Position numbers and translations under genes: made by a program | The notes under the pieces: generated by a model | Told to the model about the DNA's origin: nothing | Database searches by the model: none | Seen by the model: only the letters and a program-made list of their open reading frames with translations | Part shown: positions 32,923 through 40,560 of the stretch, piece after piece | Layout: each line of letters starts with the position of its first letter | Numbering within the stretch: position 1 is the first letter of the stretch | Source: Pseudomonadota bacterium | Lineage (GTDB): Bacteria > Desulfobacterota > Desulfobulbia > Desulfobulbales > CALZHT01 | Direction: 5' to 3' | DNA: 59,775 nucleotides | Assembly (NCBI GenBank): GCA_018823135.1 | Contig: JAHJJF010000106.1 | Location: forward strand, 1-59,775

Positions 32923-34353
32923 GTGAATCGTCTTTTACAAACTCTGTTTTTAGTGGCAGCAGCATTATTCAGTTTTCCGGGTCAGGTATTTGCTTCTGCC
33001 TCTGCTGAGGCGAATTTGAATCTTACTGCTCACGGAGTGGGTTACGCTGCTTTGGTTATTTTTGTTGTCGCCTATCTCCTGGTAATGGGTGAAGAGTTCA
33101 TTCACATGAGAAAGTCTAAACCCGTGCTTCTGGCCGCAGGCCTGATCTGGGGGTTGATTGCTTATGTTTATGCAAGCCACGGGATGAATCATGCAGCAGA
33201 AGTGGCAGTGCGACATAACATTCTTGAATACGCGGAATTGTTTCTCTTCCTGCTGGTTGCCATGACCTACATCAATGCCATGGAAGAACGGCGGGTGTTT
33301 GAAGCCCTCAGAGTCCGGCTGGTGTGTGCGGGTTTTTCTTTGCGAAAGCTCTTCTGGATAACCGGACTGCTTGCTTTCTTCATCTCACCGGTGGCGGACA
33401 ACCTGACCACAGCCCTTCTCATGTGCGCCGTTATTATGGCCATTGCCAAGGACAATCCCAAATTTATAAGCCTGGCCTGCATAAATATCGTAGTTGCCGC
33501 CAATGCCGGCGGCGCTTTCAGTCCTTTTGGAGATATCACCACCCTTATGGTATGGCAGAAAGGCATTGTTGATTTCTGGACCTTTTTTGCTCTGTTTATT
33601 CCTTCAGCCGTCAACTGGCTGGTGCCGGCGTTGATCATGAGTTTTTTTGTTCCAAAGGTGATGCCGACATCATGCGATATTAATGTCCATATGAAGCGCG
33701 GTGCTTTAGTTGTCATCGGGTTATTTCTGGCGACAATCGGCACTGCAGTGAGTTTTCATAATTTTCTGCATCTCCCCCCCATGCTCGGCATGATGACCGG
33801 TCTGTCTTATCTGAAACTGTACGGCTTCTATCTTAAGAAGACCCATAAAACGGCTGGTCAAGAATACAGAAGGCGTATGGGGGAAACTGATGAACAGTTG
33901 GGCGATATAGTCGCCTTTGATGTTTTCAGAAATATTGCGCGCGCCGAATGGGACACCCTGATGTTTTTCTTTGGCGTCATCCTCTGTGTCGGGGGCTTGG
34001 GGTTCATCGGTTATCTGGGCATGGTCTCCCATGTGATGTACACCGGCTGGGGGGCAACTCAAGCAAATATCATGGTCGGCATTCTCTCCGCCATTGTCGA
34101 TAATATCCCGGTAATGTTCGCCGTGCTCACCATGAATCCCGAAATGTCGCAGGGCCAATGGCTGCTGGTGACACTGACGGCAGGGGTTGGCGGCAGTATG
34201 TTGTCAATCGGCTCTGCAGCAGGCGTTGCATTAATGGGTCAGGCCAGGGGGAAGTATACCTTTTTCGGTCATCTTAAATGGACTCCGGTCATCGCACTGG
34301 GCTATGCAGCGAGCATTTATGTGCATTTTTTAGTCAATGGCTCCAAGTTCTGA
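32923..34353 (+). CDS. nhaD: Na+/H+ antiporter, NhaD family
   Basis: The 476-residue membrane protein has many hydrophobic helices and the NhaD hallmarks: SPVADNLTTALLMCAVIMAI, NAGGAFSPFGDITTLMVWQKG and, in the second half, AIVDNIPVMFAVLTM and GVGGSMLSIGSAAG. It exports Na+ in exchange for H+. The first ~25 residues (TLFLVAAALFSFPGQVFASA) look like a cleavable signal, as seen in some NhaD proteins. The start is a GTG with a strong AGGAGG. Its place after a Na+-coupled symporter suggests it recycles the imported Na+. Confidence 0.92.
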   Translation: MNRLLQTLFLVAAALFSFPGQVFASASAEANLNLTAHGVGYAALVIFVVAYLLVMGEEFIHMRKSKPVLLAAGLIWGLIAYVYASHGMNHAAEVAVRHNILEYAELFLFLLVAMTYINAMEERRVFEALRVRLVCAGFSLRKLFWITGLLAFFISPVADNLTTALLMCAVIMAIAKDNPKFISLACINIVVAANAGGAFSPFGDITTLMVWQKGIVDFWTFFALFIPSAVNWLVPALIMSFFVPKVMPTSCDINVHMKRGALVVIGLFLATIGTAVSFHNFLHLPPMLGMMTGLSYLKLYGFYLKKTHKTAGQEYRRRMGETDEQLGDIVAFDVFRNIARAEWDTLMFFFGVILCVGGLGFIGYLGMVSHVMYTGWGATQANIMVGILSAIVDNIPVMFAVLTMNPEMSQGQWLLVTLTAGVGGSMLSIGSAAGVALMGQARGKYTFFGHLKWTPVIALGYAASIYVHFLVNGSKF

Positions 34354-34365
34354 GAAAAAGACACA

Positions 34366-35253
34366 ATGATTATTTCTCAGATTGCTGTTGACCTTTTAAA
34401 AGAGACATCACATCCGGCGTTAAGCAGATATCTCGAAGAGGTAGATCTGCATCCGGTTTTATCAAAGGACGAGGTTTTTGCTCTGGCCAAACAGTTCAAA
34501 GAGGATGAAGATCATGGCGCAGGGCAGCAACTGCTTTCCTCACACTTAAGGTTGGTGATCAAAATTGTCTGGGATTTTCAGGATTATTGGCAGGGTAATA
34601 TTATGGATCTTGTCCAGGAGGGTAATGTTGGTTTGATTATTGCGCAGAGAAAATTTGACCCAAGTCGAAATGTGCAATTTACCACCTATGCCTTTTACTG
34701 GATATATTCATATATCAGCAGATATATTTTGAACAATTGGCGTTTGGTTAAAATCTGTACCGCCAGGTCTAAGCGACTCCTTTTTTTTCGTATGAGAAAC
34801 GAAGCGAAAAAAATTGTTGCGCAATGTCCGATTGAATTCAGCAGGGTTCTTGCAGAACGGCTGGATGTTTCGGAAGTCGAACTTGAAGATATGATTCAAA
34901 GGATACATGGAGAAGATATTGCTTTTGAGGATTCACATGAAGTCCTCTCGGATATCGATCACCAGATTATGATGCAGAACGGAATTGTTCGGGAAGCAAT
35001 GTCTGCTGATCTGGGAGTTAAAGCAAGGGTGAGGTCTGTAATAAATAAAATGGCAGGAGATCTTAATCAAAGGGAACAGGCTATTCTCAAGTTCAGGTTG
35101 TTGGGAGACGAGGTAAGCTCGCTCAGGGAGATTGGCGAGATGTTCCAGCTCTCCAGGGAAAGAATAAGGCAGATAGAGGATACTCTGGTTATAAAATTGG
35201 AAAAAGCTCTTAAACAGGAGTTTTCTGATTTGTGTTTAGAGCAAGGAATATGA
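34366..35253 (+). CDS. alternative sigma-70 family factor, RpoH-like
   Basis: The 295-residue protein has region 1.2/2 (LSRYLEEVDLHPVLSKDE; NIMDLVQEGNVGLIIAQRKFDP; TTYAFYWIYSYISRYIL, the -10-binding helix) and region 4 (LREIGEMFQLSRERIRQIEDTL, helix-turn-helix for -35). The NNWRLVKICTARSKRLLFF segment resembles the RpoH box of sigma-32. It follows nhaD by 12 bases and is probably co-transcribed, which is unusual for an RpoH paralogue. It may link the transport unit to a stress regulon, although the main housekeeping RpoH could also be located here by chance. Confidence 0.85.
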   Translation: MIISQIAVDLLKETSHPALSRYLEEVDLHPVLSKDEVFALAKQFKEDEDHGAGQQLLSSHLRLVIKIVWDFQDYWQGNIMDLVQEGNVGLIIAQRKFDPSRNVQFTTYAFYWIYSYISRYILNNWRLVKICTARSKRLLFFRMRNEAKKIVAQCPIEFSRVLAERLDVSEVELEDMIQRIHGEDIAFEDSHEVLSDIDHQIMMQNGIVREAMSADLGVKARVRSVINKMAGDLNQREQAILKFRLLGDEVSSLREIGEMFQLSRERIRQIEDTLVIKLEKALKQEFSDLCLEQGI

Positions 35254-35850
35254 TCAGGGGCGTAAATACATAATTTTTCAACCTGTTAATCTTGTATAAA
35301 GAAAAACAGAATCCGAGCCACATGGCATTTGAGCGCTTTACTTCCTGAATTCATTAGGGAATTGCTGTATATGCAAAGTATGGGTACTCCGCCGGCGCGG
35401 CAAACGTGCAGGCAATCTCGCAGCTAAAGGAAGGTATCTCTTCAGGCTCGGGGGTTAAACCCGCCGCGGGGGCATGACTTTGAGCTTCCGGGATTGACAT
35501 TGCTCTTCCTGTGCTATGCTGAATCAACGCGAAGAAGAGTGTGGAAAATATTTGTTAAACAAATCTTGACAATTGCGACTTGTATAATGACAATAAGATG
35601 CGAGGCAGGTAGATGTCGGTTAGGTTCTGGTCGGCTTGGACATATTGGATTTTGGGGAAAATCAAATGAGTCTTGGCGGTTCAGGCAAGCTTTAAGAACA
35701 GGAGTCGCATCTCATTAAGAAGTAATGATTCTTTAGATATTTTTACCGGGGAAGGACTCATCGCTAATAAGGGGAGCGTGAATATTGTCGGTTCAACTCG
35801 CTTCTATATATTAATTATCAACTTCAATTTTTTAGAGGAGGGGTAATGGC
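35254..35850. other. long intergenic region with GC-rich folded segment and promoter
   Basis: This 597-base gap lacks a convincing gene. At 35380-35470 it turns GC-rich with several short hairpins: CCGC-CGGC-GCGG near 35391 and GGG-TTAA-CCC near 35453. A TTGACA/TATGCT promoter follows at 35494-35520. I compared the segment by eye with known riboswitch consensus sequences (c-di-GMP, c-di-AMP, cobalamin, TPP, fluoride) and found no match. A small RNA or leader element is possible. Confidence 0.4.
35494..35520 (+). promoter_or_regulatory. sigma-70-like promoter upstream of cytochrome operon
   Basis: TTGACA at 35494-35499 and TATGCT at 35515-35520 are separated by 15 bases, slightly short. It lies about 330 bases before the cytochrome start, so a long leader or a small RNA would result. 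Confidence 0.4.
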
Positions 35851-36990
35851 ATGAAATTTCTCAAGGTAAGATGTTTGCTAATTGTGAGTATGGCAGTTCT
35901 CTTTGTCACTCTTGCTCCACCCTCCAGTTGTCTGGCAATCGGCAATGAGGAATGTATGGAGTGCCATAGTGATGATTCACTCTCCAGGGTCGAATCGGAG
36001 GGGATGAAAGTGGAGCTTTACATTAATCAGGCAAGGTTTGAAGTGTCTGTGCACAATGCCAATGATGTGGCATGTGTTGATTGCCATTCAGACATCGAGG
36101 AATTGAATTTCGACAATGAAGTGCCTCATGCGGTTTCGCTTGCAGTGGTGAATTGTGATAAATGCCACGAAGCGGAAGCGGAGGCATACATTGACAGTGT
36201 CCATAAAAAGGCGGGAGGAAAGGGCATTACCATTCCCTGCTATGCTTGTCACGGCTATCATTACGTGAGCCATCTGGAGTCGGAATCGGTTCTTGAAAGG
36301 GAAAACGGTTTCTGCCTTAAATGTCACAATCCCAATAAATTTCACGAATGGTTGCCGCAGATGGATACGCATTTTGCATTTGTCGAATGTACGGTCTGTC
36401 ATGCCCCCGAAGTGCCGCGGTATGTGAATATCCGTTTTCAGGATCTCAAGACCAATAAATTCTTAAGCGGTGAAGAATTCCTTGCGGTTCTGGGGACCGA
36501 TTCTGACGGTTTCATGGCCCTCGTAGATGAAGATAAAAATGAGATAATAGATGTCAATGAATTTGAAGACCTGGTCTTTTTGCTTCTTGAAAAAGACGTT
36601 CGCGGTACATTTCACGGAGAAATAGTCGTTGCCATCGAACCCATTGTCCATCATGTAAATCGGGGCGTCGCTAACCGGGCCTGTGAAATGTGTCATATGC
36701 CGACCTCGCCGTTTTTTGAAAACGTCCGGTTTTCACTGAGCCGGGAGGACGGGACTTCGCAAAACTACGTCGTTGAACGAAAGGTTCTTGAGACGTATTA
36801 CATGAATCATTTTTATGCTCTGGGTGGAACAAGAATCAGGCTGCTTGATCAGATCGGCCTGGCATTGGTCGTTGGAGGAGCAGGTATTATTATTGCTCAT
36901 TTGACCTTGAGAATATTAACCATCCCTGCAAGGAAGCAAAGAAAGCAAAAATCCCCTTTTGAACAAGAGCAGGACGGAGGTGAAAAATGA
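35851..36990 (+). CDS. membrane-anchored heptahaem c-type cytochrome with EF-hand-like segment
   Basis: The 379-residue protein has a signal peptide (LIVSMAVLFVTLAPPSSCLA), seven CxxCH haem sites (CMECH, CVDCH, CDKCH, CYACH, CLKCH, CTVCH, CEMCH) and a C-terminal membrane helix (IGLALVVGGAGIIIAHLTL). Between haems six and seven is DSDGFMALVDEDKNEIIDV followed by NEFEDL, which resembles an EF-hand loop and may bind Ca2+. The soluble part faces the periplasm. GAGGAGGGG precedes the ATG. The stop overlaps the cytochrome b start (ATGA), so the two form a quinol-periplasm electron transfer complex. Confidence 0.92.
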   Translation: MKFLKVRCLLIVSMAVLFVTLAPPSSCLAIGNEECMECHSDDSLSRVESEGMKVELYINQARFEVSVHNANDVACVDCHSDIEELNFDNEVPHAVSLAVVNCDKCHEAEAEAYIDSVHKKAGGKGITIPCYACHGYHYVSHLESESVLERENGFCLKCHNPNKFHEWLPQMDTHFAFVECTVCHAPEVPRYVNIRFQDLKTNKFLSGEEFLAVLGTDSDGFMALVDEDKNEIIDVNEFEDLVFLLLEKDVRGTFHGEIVVAIEPIVHHVNRGVANRACEMCHMPTSPFFENVRFSLSREDGTSQNYVVERKVLETYYMNHFYALGGTRIRLLDQIGLALVVGGAGIIIAHLTLRILTIPARKQRKQKSPFEQEQDGGEK

Positions 36991-37610
36991 AAGCATCAAG
37001 TGAATTGATCTATATCCACCCGGGACCGGTGCGGGTATGGCATTGGGTAAATGCTTTGGGAATAGTCCTACTGGTGCTCACCGGCCTGCAGATCCGCTTT
37101 GCGGAGATCCTTGATTTTTTCACTCTTGAGGAGGCTATCAAGGTGCATAATTATGTAGGCTTCATAGTCATTGCAAATTACGGTCTCTGGGTGGCTTACT
37201 ATTTTGGCACCGGGAAGATAAAGATTTATTTTCCCGATATCAAGACCTTTCTGCCCAACGTCATCAAGCAGATGAAATATTATGGAGGGGGAATTTTCAA
37301 GGGTGACCCAAATCCCCATGTAATGACCCCGGATAACAAATTCAATGCCTTGCAGCAGAAAGCATATCTTGGATTAATGTTTATCTTTCTGCCGGCCCAG
37401 ATGATAACCGGTGTGCTGCTTTGGAGAGTAAAGGAATACGAGCAGTACATTAACATGCTCGGCGGTATAAAAATTGTTGATACCGTACATGTATTGCTCT
37501 TTTTCTTTTTTGGAGTCTTTTTGTTTGTCCATTCCTATCTTGCGACTCTGGGTCACACGCCCACAGCACACTTCAAGGCCATGTTTACCGGTTATGAGGA
37601 ACATCATTAA
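36987..37610 (+). CDS. membrane b-type cytochrome (hydrogenase / thiosulfate reductase cytochrome b-like)
   Basis: The 207-residue protein has four membrane segments with paired His residues (VRVWHWVNALGIVLLVLTGLQI; IKVHNYVGFIVIANYGLWVA; LGLMFIFLPAQMITGVLL; VHVLLFFFFGVFLFVHSYLATLGHT). This matches the cytochrome b561/Ni-Fe-hydrogenase b-subunit fold that exchanges electrons with the quinone pool. Its ATG overlaps the stop of the heptahaem cytochrome gene, so they are translationally coupled and probably form one complex. A strong hairpin terminator follows. Confidence 0.92.
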   Translation: MKASSELIYIHPGPVRVWHWVNALGIVLLVLTGLQIRFAEILDFFTLEEAIKVHNYVGFIVIANYGLWVAYYFGTGKIKIYFPDIKTFLPNVIKQMKYYGGGIFKGDPNPHVMTPDNKFNALQQKAYLGLMFIFLPAQMITGVLLWRVKEYEQYINMLGGIKIVDTVHVLLFFFFGVFLFVHSYLATLGHTPTAHFKAMFTGYEEHH

Positions 37611-37626
37611 CCGGCAATACCCCCCC

Positions 37627-37665
37627 GGAAGGCGCAGGATAGTCCTCCTCCCCCCTGCGCCTTCC
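37627..37665 (+). terminator. terminator after cytochrome operon
   Basis: GGAAGGCGCAGG (37627-37638) and CCTGCGCCTTCC (37654-37665) form a perfect 12-bp stem followed by GTCTTTTGTTT. Confidence 0.85.
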
Positions 37666-37819
37666 GTCTTTTGTTTCCTCGCTGGTTGTACTTCTTGTCC
37701 CGTATCTTTTTTGTCCTTATATGAATTTCCCTGGTTTTTATTTAATAATGATTATCGTTTGGTTATGAGATTGCCGATAAGGTAATTACAAGGCAATTTT
37801 TTAACAGAAGCTGTTTCCT

Positions 37820-37840
37820 CCAGACTTTGGTTGAGTCTGG
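37820..37840. promoter_or_regulatory. hairpin in leader of 37915 gene
   Basis: CCAGACT and AGTCTGG form a 7-bp stem with a 7-base loop, about 75 bases before the next start. The function is unknown. Confidence 0.35.
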
Positions 37841-37914
37841 TCGGCTGAGTGAAAAGAGTCTTTGCTTGATTAGGCAGAAGGGAAACAGCAATTCTCTCAG
37901 AAAGGGGGGAAGGA

Positions 37915-38334
37915 ATGGATAAATATGAAAGCCTGGTGTTGCTGGCAGATCTTGAAAATGTATTCTGCGAATTAAATCATGGCAAGGATGCGGTTGTTGA
38001 AAATCACAGGGCCTGTGATTACATTGTTGTTCCTTTTGGCAGCAAGGATAGTAATGATGTAGCAACCTCTGTTCGTGAAATGGTGATTCCGGTATGCCGG
38101 GACTGCATTGATGCCTTGCAGGGTGATGAATGGACGCTGTTGTATTGTTTTGAATGTTCAAGCAGTCGCTGGGTTCTGCGGGAAGTTGCAAAGAATCAGT
38201 ACCGGCACCATGTCCTCTGGCTCAGGGGATGCCCCGATTGCACCAGTAAGTTTGGCGGTATCTATTTTAATGATTTTCCTGAGGCGGTTGATGTCTCGCT
38301 TTTAACAAATATAAAAGTCCGCAACGCTGCCTGA
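37915..38334 (+). CDS. Cys-rich zinc-ribbon-like cytosolic protein
   Basis: The 139-residue product has three Cys pairs: VCRDCID, CFECSSSRW and GCPDCTSKFGG, arranged like one or two zinc ribbons. There is no signal peptide or membrane segment. It has no recognised family. An AAGGGGGGAAGG stretch just before the ATG is a strong ribosome site. Dodecin follows 90 bases downstream. Confidence 0.65.
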   Translation: MDKYESLVLLADLENVFCELNHGKDAVVENHRACDYIVVPFGSKDSNDVATSVREMVIPVCRDCIDALQGDEWTLLYCFECSSSRWVLREVAKNQYRHHVLWLRGCPDCTSKFGGIYFNDFPEAVDVSLLTNIKVRNAA

Positions 38335-38424
38335 ACCATGTTTCATACTTGACAAACATCTTCACCGGCAATGATACTTCTCCATAAAGGCATAGTAACT
38401 GTTAACCTTAAAAAGGAGGGTGTC

Positions 38425-38634
38425 ATGGCTGAAAGTTATTATAAAATTGTCGAGTTGATCGGTGCCAGCGATGTTTCCTGGGAGGCTGCAGCCAGAGGTG
38501 TTGTTGAAGAGGCGGCAAAAAGCCTTAAGGATCTGAGGATCGGCGAAGTCACCAAGCTGGATATGAAGATGGAGAACGGTAAGGTTGCCATGTTCCGGGC
38601 ACGGGTGAGCGTTTCTTTCAAGTATCATTCCTGA
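38425..38634 (+). CDS. dodecin (flavin-binding storage protein)
   Basis: The 69-residue product YYKIVELIGASDVSWEAAAR ... FRARVSVSFKYH matches bacterial dodecins, small dodecameric proteins that bind flavins and buffer free FMN. The start at 38425 is set by AAGGAGG 6-7 bases upstream, which gives the usual family length. A hairpin terminator follows. Confidence 0.94.
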   Translation: MAESYYKIVELIGASDVSWEAAARGVVEEAAKSLKDLRIGEVTKLDMKMENGKVAMFRARVSVSFKYHS

Positions 38635-38704
38635 AAACTATTTGGAATATGGGGCTTCGTTCTTCCCTGCACCATCTGCAGGCAACCGAGGTTTTTCTTG
38701 CGCT

Positions 38705-38746
38705 GAAAAGAACAAGTCTCTCCTGATGCGGTGGCTTGTTCTTTTC
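38705..38746. terminator. terminator hairpin after dodecin
   Basis: GAAAAGAACAAG (38705-38716) and CTTGTTCTTTTC (38735-38746) form a perfect 12-bp stem with an 18-base loop. Confidence 0.7.
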
Positions 38747-38777
38747 ATTGCCAGCTGTCGCCTGAGATGAAAGAGAG

Positions 38778-39092
38778 ATGAAGCAGGAATCAGACCGTGA
38801 ACGTTTGCAGACTGTCCGACAGGAAATCGTCGACCTCCTTATGGCGAAAGAGATGAATGCACGGGATATATCACAGGAGGTCAGCATCCGGGAAAAAGAT
38901 GTTTATAAGCATCTCGATCATATTGCCCGGACAGCAGTCACCCATGGACAAAAGCTTGTAGTTCGGCCAAGTTGCTGCTATGACTGTGGTTTTGTGTTTT
39001 CTGAGCGCAGTCGCCTCACCAGGCCTGGCCGCTGTCCTCAATGCAAAAAAAGTCATATAGCGCCGCCGGTATTTACAATCGGCCAGCGTTAA
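38778..39092 (+). CDS. HTH/zinc-ribbon transcriptional regulator
   Basis: The 104-residue product has an N-terminal winged-helix-like HTH (QEIVDLLMAKEMNARDISQE; VSIREKDVYKHLDHI) and a C-terminal zinc ribbon (CCYDCGFVF ... RPGRCPQCKKSHI). This matches the small HTH-Zn-ribbon regulators annotated mainly in archaea and anaerobes (COG3357-type, from memory). The target is unknown. It converges on the ygbA operon with a 14-base gap. Confidence 0.78.
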   Translation: MKQESDRERLQTVRQEIVDLLMAKEMNARDISQEVSIREKDVYKHLDHIARTAVTHGQKLVVRPSCCYDCGFVFSERSRLTRPGRCPQCKKSHIAPPVFTIGQR

Positions 39093-39106
39093 CATTTAAC
39101 CGGCAA

Positions 39107-39457
39107 TTACTTCAATTTCCCGGGGCCCGGATTTTTTCTGAAACCGTCAAGCATGTGGCCGAAGGCAAGCAGGGGATGATGCCGGATCATCCGGGGTCCG
39201 GCATAGCGCATTACCTCTCGAATTTTCTGCCGCATTTCTGGTTTATAGCAATGGATCGGGCAATTGCCGCAGGTTGTTTTATTCTCCTGAAACGGGCAGT
39301 TTTTGAGGCGCAGTTTCACGTACTCAGCAAGTTTCTGGCATTCTGTGCAAAGTTCCTGTTTGGTTTTATGATGGTCCCGGCAATAAAGCTTGAGCATCAA
39401 CTCAACGGTTTTTCTCTCTCTGTTCATCCGGGGATGGAGGGGTGTGTTGTTCTCCAT
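39107..39457 (-). CDS. ygbA: YgbA family protein (nitrous oxide-stimulated promoter family)
   Basis: The 116-residue protein is Cys-rich, with CTECQKLAEYVKLRL, CPFQENKTTCGNCPIHCYKPEMRQKI and a C-terminal MRYAGPRMIRHHPLLAFGHM. This pattern defines the YgbA family, whose expression in enterobacteria responds to nitric oxide via NsrR. The Cys cluster may bind iron or zinc. It is the last gene of a three-gene operon, 5 bases after the 39463 gene, and an FNR/DNR-type palindrome precedes the operon. Confidence 0.85.
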   Translation of the reverse strand: MENNTPLHPRMNRERKTVELMLKLYCRDHHKTKQELCTECQKLAEYVKLRLKNCPFQENKTTCGNCPIHCYKPEMRQKIREVMRYAGPRMIRHHPLLAFGHMLDGFRKNPGPGKLK

Positions 39458-39462
39458 GATAC

Positions 39463-40170
39463 TTACCGGGGAAGTTTTTTGTCCGGGAATTGCAGGATCA
39501 GTTCGCCGGCAGCCTGAGGGTTGATCCCAATCCCCTTGGCGATTGCACTCCAGCTTTTGCCGTCTTTTTTGAATTGCGAAACCAGAGTTTCCGGATTTTG
39601 CTCACCGGCATGCGCCAGAATAAAAACCAGGGCAAGTTCCTTTTCATTCAAACCTGATGTTTTGATTTTTCGGATTGTTTCAATGGGGATCGAAAAGAAA
39701 TTTGCAAGGGATTGATCAGCAACTTCTGCTGCGGCCTGATCCATTGAAATTTCTGATTTGATACTTTGAAGGAGCGGGTTTTTTTGTAATGATTCGTTCA
39801 TGGCTGGATCAGAGATAATTGCTGACCAGCTTTTCCCTTGCTTACGTTGACTGAGGAGTTCTTTGAGGTCAACTCCGGTTGTTGCAGCGATTTTCAGTCC
39901 GATCAGCAAATCATTCTGCCCGACCCCCTGTTTCATTTTAAGCATGACAATTTCTTTTTTGGGGATGTTGAATGCCTTGGAAACAAAACTGTTAAAGGCT
40001 GTTGCCAGGATATAGTCGTCGGCAGCAAATGGTTTGGCAGGATTATAGGAGCGGTCTTTGAAGCAATGGCAATTGGTTGCTGATTCTGCCAAGGCTAAAG
40101 AGCCAAAGCCTGAAAATAGCAGAAGAACGGTAATGATCGAAATGGTGATTCTGGTTTGAGGTCGGTTCAT
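39463..40170 (-). CDS. exported protein with duplicated GKSWSAI domain
   Basis: The 235-residue product has a signal peptide (ISIITVLLLFSGFGSLALA) and two repeats of about 70 residues. Each has a helical start, an L-x(2)-F/LKIA or L-x(2)-FILAHA segment and a conserved GKSWSAI (QRKQGKSWSAIISD; FKKDGKSWSAIAKG). It has one short N-terminal Cys pair (CHCF). No known family. It overlaps the 40167 gene by ATGA and lies directly before ygbA, so it shares an NO-linked operon. Confidence 0.65.
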   Translation of the reverse strand: MNRPQTRITISIITVLLLFSGFGSLALAESATNCHCFKDRSYNPAKPFAADDYILATAFNSFVSKAFNIPKKEIVMLKMKQGVGQNDLLIGLKIAATTGVDLKELLSQRKQGKSWSAIISDPAMNESLQKNPLLQSIKSEISMDQAAAEVADQSLANFFSIPIETIRKIKTSGLNEKELALVFILAHAGEQNPETLVSQFKKDGKSWSAIAKGIGINPQAAGELILQFPDKKLPR

Positions 40171-40427
40171 TGATGTTTCTCCTCTTTCGCATTCATAAGT
40201 ACAGGCTCAGGCTTTTGGGTATTAAGATAGGCATTGATCTCTTTTTCAATCTGTGATTCGGTTTCGTCCCCTAAAACATGAACCCTGACCACATCTTTTA
40301 ACAGGCAAGTGCCAATTGAACATTTGGTGCAGCCGATACCGTATCTGTCCAGGATTTCGCCGATCTCGGCATATCTTCTAATAACATCAATGATTGGGGA
40401 ATCTCCTAGATTATTAGGCAGTTCCAT
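40167..40427 (-). CDS. DUF1858-like small protein with CxxC motif
   Basis: The 86-residue product follows the DUF1858 scheme: PIIDVIRRYAEIGEILDRYG and then IGCTKCSIGTC, a Cys triad expected near a metal or redox site. Such proteins are common in anaerobes, often beside hybrid cluster protein genes. It is the first gene of the operon and overlaps the next by 4 bases. The upstream palindrome TTGACCTAGGTCAT suggests control by an FNR/DNR-family regulator. Confidence 0.75.
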   Translation of the reverse strand: MELPNNLGDSPIIDVIRRYAEIGEILDRYGIGCTKCSIGTCLLKDVVRVHVLGDETESQIEKEINAYLNTQKPEPVLMNAKEEKHQ

Positions 40428-40488
40428 CTCTTCTGCTCCTGATTTGTTGGATTTTCCTTCAATATAAACGGATATGAACAGGAGTAAA

Positions 40489-40502
40489 ATGACCTAGGTC
40501 AA
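40489..40502 (-). promoter_or_regulatory. FNR/DNR-type operator upstream of the ygbA operon
   Basis: Read on the minus strand the site is TTGAC-CTAG-GTCAT, one base from the perfect CRP/FNR-family palindrome TTGAC-N4-GTCAA. It is centred about 68 bases before the ATG at 40427. The regulator is not in the window. Confidence 0.6.
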
Positions 40503-40560
40503 GTGAATCTCCAGGAGTGAAAAAAACAGCGGACTATAGAATGTCAGCAGGAGCCGCTTA

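Noticed and set aside
35380-35480. c-di-GMP or cobalamin riboswitch
   Set aside because: The conserved core words of those classes are not present.
35494-35718. 74-codon open frame in the gap before the cytochrome gene
   Set aside because: It starts within a promoter-like TTGACA and the protein composition is unconvincing.
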